A stretch of 64,000 bases of DNA from Vibrio hannami (GTDB lineage: Bacteria; Pseudomonadota; Gammaproteobacteria; Enterobacterales; Vibrionaceae). How positions within the stretch are numbered: position 1 is the first letter of the stretch; each line of letters begins with the position of its first letter. Position numbers and translations under genes: made by a program. Under the pieces are notes generated by a model. It worked only from the letters and a program-made list of their open reading frames with translations. It was not told the DNA's origin and searched no databases. Shown one piece after another: positions 16,610-25,956 of this stretch. The stretch spans positions 1,116,001 to 1,180,000 of the forward strand of contig NZ_JARQZP010000007.1 of NCBI RefSeq assembly GCF_029589055.1, written 5' to 3'.

Positions 16610-19189
16610 TTAACCCGCTAAAAAATCCTGAGCGAAGCGCTGCAGTACACCGCCCGCTTTATAAACAGAGACTTCATCTGCAGTATCAAGACGGCATGTC
16701 ACCGCAACATCCAGTTTTTCACCGTTCGCTCTGGTGATAACAAGTGCCAGGTCTATACCTGGCTCAATGTCACCGACTACATCGTAGGTTTCAGTACCAT
16801 CAAGTTCCAACGTCTTACGGTTAACACCATCTTTAAACTGAAGTGGAAGCACACCCATACCCACAAGGTTTGTTCTGTGTATTCGCTCGAAACCTTCCGC
16901 TGCAATCGCCTCAACGCCTGCTAAACGAACCCCTTTGGCTGCCCAGTCACGAGAAGACCCCTGTCCATAATCCGCACCAGCAACAATAATCAAAGGTTGC
17001 TTGCGGTTCATATAGGTCTCGATGGCCTCCCACATACGAGTTACTTTGCCTTCCGGTTCTATACGAGCCAGTGAACCCTGAACCACTTCACCATCTTCTT
17101 TGACCATTTCATTAAATAGTTTTGGATTGGCGAAAGTCGCTCGCTGCGCAGTTAAGTGGTCACCACGGTGTGTCGCATAAGAGTTGAAGTCCTCTTCCGG
17201 TAAACCCATTTTCGCCAAATACTCACCGGCAGCACTGCTTGCCAGAATCGCATTCGAAGGTGACAAATGATCGGTAGTGATATTGTCCGGAAGAATGGCA
17301 AGTGACCTCATAGAAGAAAGGGTTCTCTCTCCTGCCAGTGCACCTTCCCAATACGGAGGTCTACGTATATAAGTGCTTTGTGGACGCCAGTCATACAGTG
17401 GGTCGCTTTTTCCTACATCATCATCCAGCTTAAACATCTGAATATAGACCTGATTGAACTGCTCTGGCTTCACATGTTGATTTACCACTGCATCAATTTC
17501 TTCATCAGAAGGCCATAAGTCATTCAGATAGACAGGATTACCGTTTTGATCCTTACCGATAGCGTCTCGTTCGATATCAAAACGAATAGTTCCCGCTAAA
17601 GCATAAGCAACCACTAACGGCGGAGATGCCAGAAATGCTTGCTTCGCGTAAGGATGAATGCGGCCATCAAAGTTTCGGTTGCCAGATAGTACCGCGGTTG
17701 AATAAAGATCCCTTTCGATGATCTCGTTCTGAATTTTTGGATCCAAAGCACCGCTCATACCGTTACAGGTTGTACAGGCATAAGCCACAATGCCGAAACC
17801 CAATGCTTCAAGCTCAGGCAGTAAACCTGCTTCTTCTAGATAAAGTTTGGCAACTTTAGAACCTGGTGCGAACGACGTTTTTACCCACGGTTTACGAACT
17901 AGGCCAAGCTCATTAGCTTTTTTCGCTAACAGCCCTGCTGCTACGACATTTCGTGGGTTACTGGTGTTGGTACAGGATGTAATGGCAGCGATAATAACTG
18001 CTCCATCTGGGAGTAAGCCTTCTTGTTCCTGCCATTCTCCCGCGATACCTTTTTCAGAAAGTTGAGCGGTTGGTAGTCTTCTATGCGGATTTGAAGGACC
18101 AGCCATATTACGTTCAACACTGGAAAGGTCGAACTCCAAAACACGTTCATATTGAGCGGTTTCGAGGTCGTCTGCCCATAATCCCGTGTGTTTGGCGTAT
18201 TGCTCTACCAGTTCAACTTGTTTTTCATCTCGGCCGGTTAATTTAAGGTAATTAATGGTCTGTTCATCTATATAGAACATTCCCGCAGAAGCACCGTATT
18301 CCGGAGTCATATTAGAGATGGTCGCTCTGTCTCCGATAGTCAGATCTTTTGAACCTTCACCAAAGAACTCAAGATAGCTAGAAACAACACGCTCGTTACG
18401 CAGAAATTCGGTAATCGCCAAAACGATATCGGTGGCAGTAATTCCCGGCTGTCTCTTGCCGATAAGCTTTACGCCAACAATATCCGGCAGGCGCATCATT
18501 GAAGGCCTGCCAAGCATCACGGTTTCTGCTTCAAGGCCACCTACACCAATCGCGATAACACCCAAAGCATCTACATGAGGAGTATGACTATCTGTACCGA
18601 CACAGGTGTCGGGGTAAGCCACGCCATCTTTAAGCTGAATAACCGGCGACATCTTTTCCAGGTTAATCTGGTGCATAATGCCGTTACCAGCAGGAATTAC
18701 GCTGACATTTTCAAATGCCGTTTTACACCACTCGATAAAATGGAATCTGTCTTCATTACGGCGGTCTTCTATTGCTCGGTTCTTCTCAAACGCACCTGGT
18801 TCAAAGCCACCATGTTCGACGGCAAGTGAGTGATCCACGATCAGTTGGGTTTCAACAACCGGATTTACTTTTGAAGGATCACCACCCTGCTCTGCAATGG
18901 CATCTCTAAGGCCAGCTAAATCAACTAATGCGGTTTGACCCAGGATATCGTGACAAACAACACGCGCAGGATACCAGGGGAAGTCCAAATCACGCTTACG
19001 TTCGATTAACTGTTTCAGGCTATCAGTTAACGTTTCCGGCTCGCATCGGCGAACCAGTTGCTCAGCAAGCACTCGTGAGGTATAAGGCAACTTTTCATAA
19101 GCGCCGTGAGAAATAGTATTTACCGCCTCTCTGGTGTCGTAAAAGTCAACGTCACTACTGGGCAGTTTTTTTCTAAACTGGGTATTCAT
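16610..19189 (-). CDS. acnD: Fe/S-dependent 2-methylisocitrate dehydratase AcnD
   Basis: Aconitase-family enzyme that dehydrates 2-methylcitrate in the methylcitrate cycle when prpD is absent. It has 859 residues from the ATG at 19189 (MNTQFRKKLPSSD), the usual AcnD start; TTG at 19237 and ATG at 19198 also open the frame. The Fe-S ligands are visible in SCTNTSNPRNV and ACTTCNGMSGAL, the VDHSLAVEHGG and VGTDSHTPHVDALGV substrate motifs lie in the first half, and the swivel-domain signature ADYGQGSSRDWAAKG near residue 760. It sits between prpC and prpF. No prpD was found, consistent with the AcnD/PrpF variant of the pathway. Confidence 0.95.
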   Translation of the reverse strand: MNTQFRKKLPSSDVDFYDTREAVNTISHGAYEKLPYTSRVLAEQLVRRCEPETLTDSLKQLIERKRDLDFPWYPARVVCHDILGQTALVDLAGLRDAIAEQGGDPSKVNPVVETQLIVDHSLAVEHGGFEPGAFEKNRAIEDRRNEDRFHFIEWCKTAFENVSVIPAGNGIMHQINLEKMSPVIQLKDGVAYPDTCVGTDSHTPHVDALGVIAIGVGGLEAETVMLGRPSMMRLPDIVGVKLIGKRQPGITATDIVLAITEFLRNERVVSSYLEFFGEGSKDLTIGDRATISNMTPEYGASAGMFYIDEQTINYLKLTGRDEKQVELVEQYAKHTGLWADDLETAQYERVLEFDLSSVERNMAGPSNPHRRLPTAQLSEKGIAGEWQEQEGLLPDGAVIIAAITSCTNTSNPRNVVAAGLLAKKANELGLVRKPWVKTSFAPGSKVAKLYLEEAGLLPELEALGFGIVAYACTTCNGMSGALDPKIQNEIIERDLYSTAVLSGNRNFDGRIHPYAKQAFLASPPLVVAYALAGTIRFDIERDAIGKDQNGNPVYLNDLWPSDEEIDAVVNQHVKPEQFNQVYIQMFKLDDDVGKSDPLYDWRPQSTYIRRPPYWEGALAGERTLSSMRSLAILPDNITTDHLSPSNAILASSAAGEYLAKMGLPEEDFNSYATHRGDHLTAQRATFANPKLFNEMVKEDGEVVQGSLARIEPEGKVTRMWEAIETYMNRKQPLIIVAGADYGQGSSRDWAAKGVRLAGVEAIAAEGFERIHRTNLVGMGVLPLQFKDGVNRKTLELDGTETYDVVGDIEPGIDLALVITRANGEKLDVAVTCRLDTADEVSVYKAGGVLQRFAQDFLAG

Positions 19190-19244
19190 AGCTTCCATCC
19201 ATGATTTTCGACCAGCAGCCTTTTGACTGCCAGCCAATTAATGC

Positions 19245-20375
19245 TTAAGAGCGCTGTTCGATAGGCAACCAATCCTGATGATCTGGGCCATCATAATCTG
19301 CACTTGGGCGAATGATTCGATTATTGGCGCGCTGCTCATAAACGTGCGCTGCCCAGCCTGTTAGACGGCTCATCACAAAGATAGGTGTAAACAGCTTGGT
19401 TGGAATATCCATAAAGTGATAAGCAGATGCATGGAAGAAATCTGCGTTGCAGAACAGGTCTTTTTCTCGTTTCATCACGGATTCAACACGTTCAGATACT
19501 GCATAGAGGTGCGTGTCACCCGTTGCTTCGGAAAGCTCTTTTGACCAGCGCTTAATAAGTGCGTTACGTGGATCTGATTCTCGATATACAGCATGACCAA
19601 AGCCCATGATTTTCTCTTTGGCTTCCAGCATCGCCATGGTTTTCTCTTCGGCTTCTTCAGGTGATGTCCAGTTCTCAATCATCGCCATCGCTGCTTCATT
19701 TGCACCACCGTGCAGTGGACCTCGAAGTGTGCCAATAGCCGCAGTGATACAAGAATGGATATCAGACAAAGTAGAAGCACAAACACGCGCCGCAAACGTA
19801 GAGGCGTTAAATTCATGCTCTGCGTACAGAATCAGTGAACAATGCATTACCTGTTTGTGTAGTTCTGTTGGTGCTTTGTCGGTAAGCAGTTTCAGGAAGT
19901 AACCACCGATGGTGTCTTCAGACTGATCTTCGGTATCGATTCTTACGCCATCATGACTATAGCGATACCAGTAACAGATAATCGCTGGGAACGTCGCCAG
20001 CATTCTTTCTGTCGCCGCCTGCTGCTCAGAGAACGCCATTTCCTGCTCTAAGTTTCCTAATACAGAACAACCCGTTCTCATTACGTCCATTGGATGCGCC
20101 TCTTTAGGAATCAGTTCCAATGCCGATTTTAGTTCTGTTGGTAATCCACGGAGCCCGACAAGACGAGTCTTATAATCATCCAGCTCTTTTTGATTTGGTA
20201 GGTGACCCTGTAATAACAAGAACGCCACTTCTTCGAATTGAGCATTGTTAGCCAGGTCAGTGATGTCATAGCCACGATATGTAAGCCCCGTACCAGTTTG
20301 ACCTACGGTACACAGCGATGTTGTCCCGGCACTTTGTCCACGTAATCCTGCTCCACCTAGTTTCTTGTCAGGCAT
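19245..20375 (-). CDS. prpC: 2-methylcitrate synthase PrpC
   Basis: Condenses propionyl-CoA with oxaloacetate to 2-methylcitrate. It has 376 residues, the short citrate-synthase type. It contains TGLTYRGYDITDLA, EHEFNASTFAARV with a catalytic His, GPLHGGANEAAMAM, MGFGHAVYRESDPRN (second active-site His) and a C-terminal RIIRPSADYDG. AAAAGGAG precedes the ATG. It lies 75 bases after the prpB stop and 7 bases from the acnD frame on the other side of the start region. PrpC differs from GltA by its short N-terminus, matching here. Confidence 0.95.
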   Translation of the reverse strand: MPDKKLGGAGLRGQSAGTTSLCTVGQTGTGLTYRGYDITDLANNAQFEEVAFLLLQGHLPNQKELDDYKTRLVGLRGLPTELKSALELIPKEAHPMDVMRTGCSVLGNLEQEMAFSEQQAATERMLATFPAIICYWYRYSHDGVRIDTEDQSEDTIGGYFLKLLTDKAPTELHKQVMHCSLILYAEHEFNASTFAARVCASTLSDIHSCITAAIGTLRGPLHGGANEAAMAMIENWTSPEEAEEKTMAMLEAKEKIMGFGHAVYRESDPRNALIKRWSKELSEATGDTHLYAVSERVESVMKREKDLFCNADFFHASAYHFMDIPTKLFTPIFVMSRLTGWAAHVYEQRANNRIIRPSADYDGPDHQDWLPIEQRS

Positions 20376-20450
20376 GACGAACTCCTTTTCCAGTATTTGC
20401 AGCTCTCTTACTGCGTTGTTTTACGTATTGGTTTAATTTATTAATGTTTA

Positions 20451-21344
20451 TTATTTTTGTGAGAAAAGCTGATCCAGCTTATCTTCGTAGTCGTGATAAT
20501 TAAGGTGCGCATAGAGCTCTTTACGAGTCTGCATATGCGGTACCATTGCTTCCTGATTTCCGGTGTCGAGTAAGTGCTGATAGACCATTTCTGCAGCTTT
20601 GTTCATCGCCCGGAAAGCACTTAACGGGTAAAGCACCATATCAACGCCGTGAGCTGCTAACTCTTCACCACCGTATAAGGGTGTTTGACCAAACTCAGTA
20701 ATGTTTGCCAAAATCGGAACATGTTTACCCGTTGCAGACTGAAGTGCAGATGAGAACTTTTGGTATTGTTCTAGCTCTGTCATCGCTTCAGGGAAAATCA
20801 TGTCAGCACCTGCTTCAATACAAGCAATTGCACGTTCTATAGCAGAATCTATTCCTTCAACCGCTAATGCATCGGTACGCGCCATAATCACAAAATCGCT
20901 ATCATTTCTTGCGTCTACTGCTGCTTTTACACGATCAACCATCTCTTCTTGGCTTACGATCGCTTTGTTTGGCCTGTGTCCACAGCGTTTTTGTGCTACC
21001 TGATCTTCCATATGAACTGCAGCAGCACCGGCTTTCTCCATCGCTTTAATTGTTCGGGCAATATTAAACGCACCACCAAAACCGGTATCGATATCCACCA
21101 TTAATGGCAGATCACAAGCGTTGGTAATTCGGTCAACATCTACAAGAACATCGTTCAAAGTGGTGATTCCAAGATCAGGCAGACCATATGAAGCGTTTGC
21201 AATACCGCCGCCGGATAGATAGATAGCCTGATGCCCGACGTTCTTTGCCATCATGGCGCAATACGGGTTTACGGTGCCGACAATTTGTAGAGGATCGTTT
21301 TCTTGCACAGCAGCTCTGAATTTTTCCCCGGACTCATGACGCAT
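20451..21344 (-). CDS. prpB: Methylisocitrate lyase PrpB
   Basis: Splits 2-methylisocitrate into pyruvate and succinate. It has 297 residues, ICL/PEPM superfamily. It contains QIVGTVNPYCAMMAKNVGHQAIYLSGGG, DIDTGFGGAFNIART, the signature KRCGHRPNK (catalytic Cys in the loop), MARTDALAVEG and EAMTELEQY. The ATG overlaps the end of the upstream GntR gene by 11 bases, so the regulator and the lyase are translationally coupled. It is the first enzyme gene of the operon. Confidence 0.95.
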   Translation of the reverse strand: MRHESGEKFRAAVQENDPLQIVGTVNPYCAMMAKNVGHQAIYLSGGGIANASYGLPDLGITTLNDVLVDVDRITNACDLPLMVDIDTGFGGAFNIARTIKAMEKAGAAAVHMEDQVAQKRCGHRPNKAIVSQEEMVDRVKAAVDARNDSDFVIMARTDALAVEGIDSAIERAIACIEAGADMIFPEAMTELEQYQKFSSALQSATGKHVPILANITEFGQTPLYGGEELAAHGVDMVLYPLSAFRAMNKAAEMVYQHLLDTGNQEAMVPHMQTRKELYAHLNYHDYEDKLDQLFSQK

Positions 21345-22050
21345 TCTCCTTTGCAGTTTTCATCTGTTGTTCAATTAGGATTTGGCTACCTGATATGTGT
21401 CTTCTCATCAGTAACTCAGCCAACTCTTCATCCCGGTTTTTAATCGCATTCAGAATCATGCGATGTTCATCCAGAGCGTGAGATGGCCTAGAGTGCGTAG
21501 ATGGAGACTGGTAGCGATACATTCTCAGTAAGTGATAGAGCTCGTCGCACAACAGCGAAACAAGTTTGGTGTTACGACTCGCTTTTATGATTTGGTAATG
21601 GAAGTCAAAGTTACCCTGTTGGTGGATGTAGGATTTGCCTTCAACTTCATCGATGTGTTTGGAGTGGGTTTCAAGAAGGGCTTCTAGCTGACTAACTTCT
21701 TCTTTTGAAATAAAACGCGCGGCTAGGCGTGCTGCCATCCCTTCAAGTGATTCACGAACGGCGTACAGTTCGCAAAGATGCTCTTGTGATAACGAAATAA
21801 CGCGTGCACCCACATGAGGAATACGTTCAATCAATCCTAAACCTTCAAGGCGCATCATGGCTTCACGTAATGGTCCGCGGCTCACCCCAAGTTTTTTAGC
21901 CAGTTCAGGTTCAGAGATTTTAGCTCCGGAAGGCAAATCCCCTTCTACGATTGCTTCTACAAGATACTCAGTCAGGTTATGAGACTTAGTCCCTTCTTTG
22001 TCTGACGTCTTGAAGTCTACTTTGTCGACAATATTGCTCACCTGACTCAT
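21334..22050 (-). CDS. GntR-family (FCD domain) regulator of the propionate operon
   Basis: A 238-residue FadR/GntR-type repressor: winged helix (about 28-92; ISEPELAKKLGVSRGPLREAMMRLEGLGLIERIPHVGARV) followed by an all-helical FCD ligand domain (HLCELYAVRESLEGMAARLAA, DFHYQIIKASRN, EHRMILNAI with the metal-binding Asp/His pattern). It is the first gene of the prp operon and overlaps prpB. Three perfect TTGTCGACAA palindromes lie at its start and upstream, so autoregulation is likely. It takes the place of the sigma-54 PrpR used in E. coli. The ligand is probably methylcitrate or a related acid. The ribosome site AGAGG sits unusually close to the ATG, and the GTG at 22041 is an alternative start. 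Confidence 0.9.
   Translation of the reverse strand: MSQVSNIVDKVDFKTSDKEGTKSHNLTEYLVEAIVEGDLPSGAKISEPELAKKLGVSRGPLREAMMRLEGLGLIERIPHVGARVISLSQEHLCELYAVRESLEGMAARLAARFISKEEVSQLEALLETHSKHIDEVEGKSYIHQQGNFDFHYQIIKASRNTKLVSLLCDELYHLLRMYRYQSPSTHSRPSHALDEHRMILNAIKNRDEELAELLMRRHISGSQILIEQQMKTAKENAS
22022..22031. promoter_or_regulatory. GntR operator O1 (inside gntR start)
   Basis: A perfect TTGTCGACAA palindrome at codons 7-10 of the regulator. It fits the GntR-family core GT-N-N-AC. Confidence 0.7.
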
Positions 22051-22126
22051 TCCTCTTTACATAAATGTTAACAATGTAACCGTTATGTACGTAAATTAGC
22101 CTAGTGAAGATACTAATGACAAGTAA

Positions 22127-22138
22127 ATTGTCGACAAT
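22127..22138. promoter_or_regulatory. GntR operator O2
   Basis: The perfect 12-bp palindrome ATTGTCGACAAT lies 77 bases upstream of the gntR ATG. It is probably the main operator of the prp promoter. Confidence 0.75.
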
Positions 22139-22243
22139 TACTACCAATGTCTAATACGGTTCAGCAACGTTAACGGCATGGAACCACTTGTTTGCTGGGA
22201 ATAAATACGTTACAAATCAGCAACAAATAGTTATAAAGAAAAA

Positions 22244-22253
22244 TTGTCGACAA
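22244..22253. promoter_or_regulatory. GntR operator O3
   Basis: A third perfect TTGTCGACAA, 116 bp from O2 and 141 bp from the tolC-like start. It could allow DNA looping with O1/O2 or bring the export operon under the same repressor. Confidence 0.65.
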
Positions 22254-22348
22254 AATATCGATAACTATGTCTGTGTAATCTGTTTACAATTTTTAAAAAG
22301 CGTAATCAGATCTAATAAATGGAGTAATAAATTGATAGCACAATAAAT

Positions 22349-22364
22349 TAGAGTATATACTCTA
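22349..22364. promoter_or_regulatory. 16-bp perfect palindrome before the export operon
   Basis: TAGAGTATATACTCTA ends 30 bases before the ATG of the outer-membrane efflux gene. Size and symmetry suit a dimeric repressor operator. No candidate repressor gene is adjacent other than the prp regulator, whose operators differ. Confidence 0.55.
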
Positions 22365-22394
22365 GCTAAATTTTCATTTATTCAGCGAATAGAG

Positions 22395-23828
22395 ATGATA
22401 GAGAATAAATTCAGATCCAGCATACTCGCTATTTTGCTTTCAGGAATGTTTACTAACGCCAATGCCCAACCCATCAGCTTTAGTGACGCATGGCAGGTAC
22501 TGCAGCAAAAAAACAATTCCATTGCAGCACAAAAAGCCAACGTTGATCGCTATAAACAAAAAGAGAAAGCCAGCGATAGCCTTAACTATCCAACGGTTAC
22601 TCTTGGGGCTACATACACCCGTCTAGACAAAGATGTTACTCTCTCTGGAAGTGACCTTGTAGAAAGCCTTGATGCAAATAGTGCTGCAAGTATTTCGCAC
22701 CTGTTGACCAGTTTATCAGGTATGGGATTTTCAATTTCAGGTGACCCAACCTCTACTATCGCTGAACGTGATATTTTTAATTCATCTGTCCGTGCGGTGT
22801 GGCCAATTTATACTGGTGGGAGAATCTCTTCTGCTCAGCAAATTGCTTCGGGCCAAACAGATGAAGCCAGAGCAAATCTGGCGATGGAAACCATGCAAAG
22901 ATACCGTGATCTGGCCCGTTACTATTTTAGCGTTGTGTTGGCAGAATCCGTTGTAGAGACAAGGAAAAAGGTAGAAAAAGGGCTTAGTAAACATCTTGAG
23001 TTCGCAGAGAAATTGCAGCAACAAGGACAAATTGCTAAGGTCGAACGCCTTCAGGCGGAAGCATCGCTCGATCATGCTGTTGTTCAAAGAAAGTCTGCAG
23101 AGAAAGATCTGGAAATTGCTCAATCAGCGCTGACTGAAATTCTTAATCAGCAGAGCATGGTTTCCCCGGACACTAATTTATTTGTTAACGCTACCCTTCC
23201 TCCGCTTGATCTATTTATCGATCAAACCCTTGCTACCTATCCTGGCCTCGACCTGTTAGCTGCTAAAGAAAAACAGGCCAATAACTTAATCAAAGTAGAA
23301 AAAGGGGCTTACTACCCAGAAGTTTATCTTTACGGTAACTACACCCTTTATGAAGGTGAAGAGCTCGCCAATAAAATGACCCCAGACTGGTTAGTTGGTG
23401 TAGGAGTGAATATTCCTCTGATAGATAACTCAGGCCGTGGTGAAAATGTTCAAGCTGCAAAATCTACCCTGTTACAAGTGAACCACCTCAAAGCTCAGGC
23501 AAACCAGGATCTCACTGTGTTGGTAAAGAAAACCTACTTCCAGGCTGAGCAAGCGCAACAAGAAGTCACAGGACTTGAGTCGAGCCTGACACTAGCCCAA
23601 GAGAACCTGAAACTTCGAAGCAAAGCATTTAGCCAGGGGTTATCAACATCACTTGATGTTGTTGACGCTGAACTGTACATGGCACAAATAGAGACACAGC
23701 AACTTGTCGCTAAATTTAACTACCTGATCGCGCTTAACGGCTTGTTAGCCATGTCTGGTCAAATGGACACATTCCAAAACTACTCAATTGACGCAAACCT
23801 AAACAGCAACAATAAGGAGAAACTATGA
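22395..23828 (+). CDS. TolC-family outer membrane efflux protein
   Basis: Outer-membrane channel of a tripartite exporter, 477 residues. It has an N-terminal signal peptide (SILAILLSGMFTNANA, cleavage near residue 25), followed by two internally repeated OEP halves: SFSDAWQVLQQKNNSIAAQKANVDRYKQ and LDLLAAKEKQANNLIKVEKGAYYPEVYLYGNYTLYEG; the QAEASLDHAVVQRKSAEKDL and GLSTSLDVVDAELYMAQIETQQLVAKFNYLIALNGLLAMSG helices are typical. The downstream HlyD gene starts within its stop codon (ATGA overlap). It is the first gene of a four-gene export operon. Confidence 0.9.
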   Translation: MIENKFRSSILAILLSGMFTNANAQPISFSDAWQVLQQKNNSIAAQKANVDRYKQKEKASDSLNYPTVTLGATYTRLDKDVTLSGSDLVESLDANSAASISHLLTSLSGMGFSISGDPTSTIAERDIFNSSVRAVWPIYTGGRISSAQQIASGQTDEARANLAMETMQRYRDLARYYFSVVLAESVVETRKKVEKGLSKHLEFAEKLQQQGQIAKVERLQAEASLDHAVVQRKSAEKDLEIAQSALTEILNQQSMVSPDTNLFVNATLPPLDLFIDQTLATYPGLDLLAAKEKQANNLIKVEKGAYYPEVYLYGNYTLYEGEELANKMTPDWLVGVGVNIPLIDNSGRGENVQAAKSTLLQVNHLKAQANQDLTVLVKKTYFQAEQAQQEVTGLESSLTLAQENLKLRSKAFSQGLSTSLDVVDAELYMAQIETQQLVAKFNYLIALNGLLAMSGQMDTFQNYSIDANLNSNNKEKL

Positions 23829-24799
23829 GCGCTGTAAAATCTTCCGTACTTGCTGTTGCAGGTATCGCTGTCGCTGGTTGGATTGGATATAGCTTTTACG
23901 AAGCCTATCAGCCACAGCCTATTCGCTTACAAGGGCAAATCGAGGCACAACAATACAGTATCTCTTCAAAAGTAGCTGGTCGAATCGATGAGGTTCTGGT
24001 TCACAAAGGTGATCAGGTTAAACAGGGCGATTTAGTTTTCACGATATACAGCCCGGAAATAAATGCACGCCTTGAACAGGCGATAGCTGGTAAAGAAGCT
24101 GCGAGTGCACTGGCACAGGAAGCAGAAAATGGAGCGCGAGATCAACAGATTCGCGCAGCGAAAGATCAGTGGGAAAAAGCAAAAGCCGCAACAAAGCTAG
24201 CTGAAAAAACCTTCCAACGCGTAGATGCGCTATATAAAGATGGCGTAGTCGCTGAACAACGTAGAGATGAGGCACAGACTCAGTGGCAAGCAGCGAAATA
24301 TACAGAAAGTGCTACTTATCAAATGTTTGAAATGGCGCAAGAAGGCGCACGAAGTGAAACCATTAAGGCAGCAAGTGACAGAGCCAAAGTTGCTGCGGGT
24401 CGAGTTGCCGAAGTAGAAGCCTATGCTGAAGATACACAGATAAAAAGCTGGTTTAACGGAGAGGTGTCACAGGTTCTGCTTAACGGCGGAGAACTCGCTC
24501 CTCAAGGCTTCCCTGTCGTTACCGTTGTTGATCTGAACGATGCCTGGGCTGTCTTCAATATTCGTGAAGATCTGCTAAAGCACTTTCCTAAAGGCGAAGA
24601 ATTCGAAGCGTTTGTCCCCGCTTTAGATAAGAATATCAAATTTAAAGTCAGTCATATTTCAGTGATGGGTAATTTCGCAACATGGCGTTCAACAGATGCT
24701 ACTCAAGGATTTGATCTGCGCACGTTTGAAGTAGAAGCGCGACCTGTGGATGCATCTGAAGGGTTACGAATTGGCATGAGCGTAGCGGTTGAGCTGTAA
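23825..24799 (+). CDS. HlyD/EmrA-type membrane fusion protein
   Basis: Periplasmic adaptor joining the inner-membrane permeases to the TolC-like channel. It has 324 residues with an N-terminal membrane anchor (residues 7-25), then the biotinyl-lipoyl-like half motif ISSKVAGRIDEVLVHKGDQVKQGDLVFTI, a helical hairpin of about 110 residues rich in Ala, Lys and Glu, the second lipoyl half (IKSWFNGEVSQVLLNGGELAPQGFPVVTVVDL), and a C-terminal beta domain ending GMSVAVEL. It overlaps the preceding gene and is followed by the first permease after 2 bases. Its cargo is unknown. Confidence 0.9.
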   Translation: MSAVKSSVLAVAGIAVAGWIGYSFYEAYQPQPIRLQGQIEAQQYSISSKVAGRIDEVLVHKGDQVKQGDLVFTIYSPEINARLEQAIAGKEAASALAQEAENGARDQQIRAAKDQWEKAKAATKLAEKTFQRVDALYKDGVVAEQRRDEAQTQWQAAKYTESATYQMFEMAQEGARSETIKAASDRAKVAAGRVAEVEAYAEDTQIKSWFNGEVSQVLLNGGELAPQGFPVVTVVDLNDAWAVFNIREDLLKHFPKGEEFEAFVPALDKNIKFKVSHISVMGNFATWRSTDATQGFDLRTFEVEARPVDASEGLRIGMSVAVEL

Positions 24800-24801
24800 T
24801 C

Positions 24802-25956
24802 ATGAATAGCCGCTCGCTCTCTCAATTGCATGTATTAAAAAATGACTGGTGGCTACTCGCCTGTATCACCGTTGTACCAGTATTGGTTGCCGCTATGATC
24901 TGGGCGATTTTCTCTACCAATATTGCCAGGGATCTGCCTTTTGGTGTAGTAACGAACGACAATACGCAACTAAGCCGTATGTTAATTCGGGAGCTCGATG
25001 CCACATCGACGTTAAAAGTTACTGACTATTTCTCTAGCCCAGATGAAGCCAAAGTTGCGATGCGCAACAACGCAATCTATGGGTTTGTTGTGATCCCGAA
25101 TGAGTTCAGCAAAGATGTGTACAAAGGCCAACAACCTCAGGTTTCTGTCTTCTATAACAGCCAGTATATTCTTGTCGGCCGCTTAATTAGTGGTGCTACT
25201 TCAACAGTGATTGGTACTTTTAATGCTCAAGTTGGTACCATTAGAGCACTTTCTGAGGGTAATAGTACAACTTCCAGCGCGTTAGGACGTTCAGTCACCA
25301 TTCAGAATCAGATTACCCCGTTGTTCAATAAAAACACCAACTACAATCAGTTTCTTGTCGGTGCGGCCGTACCTACTATCTGGCAGATACTGATAGTGGT
25401 AAGTACCATTCTCGCCCTCGCAGCAAATCACAGAATTTATGGCCTTAATACCATGCTTAAGTCAGGTGTGCTACGTTCGGTCACGAATATTTGCTCGTTC
25501 TACCTACCCTTTTTCCTTATACAGGGTGTGTTGTACGTGACAATTTTCTATTACGGGCTCAACTGGCCAAATAACGGCAGTATCGTTGCAATACTTTTTG
25601 CTCAACTGGTAACGGTTGTCGCTTGTATGGTGATGGGGAGCTTTTTCTTTTTCCTTACCTTAGATGCAGCAAGAGCAATGAGTTTTGCAGGCGCTTTCAC
25701 CGCACCGAGCTTCGCGTTTTTAGGCGTCACATTCCCTGTATCGGATATGGGAAGCGCGGCGCAAATTTGGCGTAGTCTGCTTCCTGCCAGTCACTATATT
25801 GAGGCTCAAATCGCACAAAGTAGTTACGGCGTCACCAGCTGGCAAACTATCGAAGGATTAGTCCCTATGATGTGGTATCTGGTTCCGTTTCTGCTTGTTT
25901 CTCTGCTTGGCAAAAAGCATTTGAGCAAAGCGCAAATGGCTATGGAGGGGAAATAA
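24802..25956 (+). CDS. ABC-2 type permease (export subunit 1)
   Basis: Inner-membrane permease of 384 residues in the ABC-2/YhgE-like layout: one N-terminal TM (LLACITVVPVLVAAMIWAIF), a periplasmic domain of about 150 residues (ARDLPFGVVTNDNTQLSRML...; GFVVIPNEFSKDVYKGQQPQVSVFYNSQ), then five or six C-terminal TM segments. The next permease starts in its stop codon (TAATG). No ATP-binding subunit is encoded in the operon, so either the ATPase lies elsewhere or the pair works without one. Confidence 0.86.
   Translation: MNSRSLSQLHVLKNDWWLLACITVVPVLVAAMIWAIFSTNIARDLPFGVVTNDNTQLSRMLIRELDATSTLKVTDYFSSPDEAKVAMRNNAIYGFVVIPNEFSKDVYKGQQPQVSVFYNSQYILVGRLISGATSTVIGTFNAQVGTIRALSEGNSTTSSALGRSVTIQNQITPLFNKNTNYNQFLVGAAVPTIWQILIVVSTILALAANHRIYGLNTMLKSGVLRSVTNICSFYLPFFLIQGVLYVTIFYYGLNWPNNGSIVAILFAQLVTVVACMVMGSFFFFLTLDAARAMSFAGAFTAPSFAFLGVTFPVSDMGSAAQIWRSLLPASHYIEAQIAQSSYGVTSWQTIEGLVPMMWYLVPFLLVSLLGKKHLSKAQMAMEGK

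Larger units (their letters stand above)
22139..22394. other. Divergent intergenic region between prp operon and export operon
   Basis: Apart from O3 and a 16-bp palindrome listed separately, this stretch is AT-rich with no ORF of note. Promoters for both directions must lie in the 344-bp gap 22051-22394, but I could not choose a convincing -35/-10 pair. Confidence 0.6.

Noticed and set aside
25872..25955. N-terminal extension of the second permease
   Set aside because: Lies wholly inside the first permease; the ATG at 25956 has GGAGGGG and starts the first TM helix.
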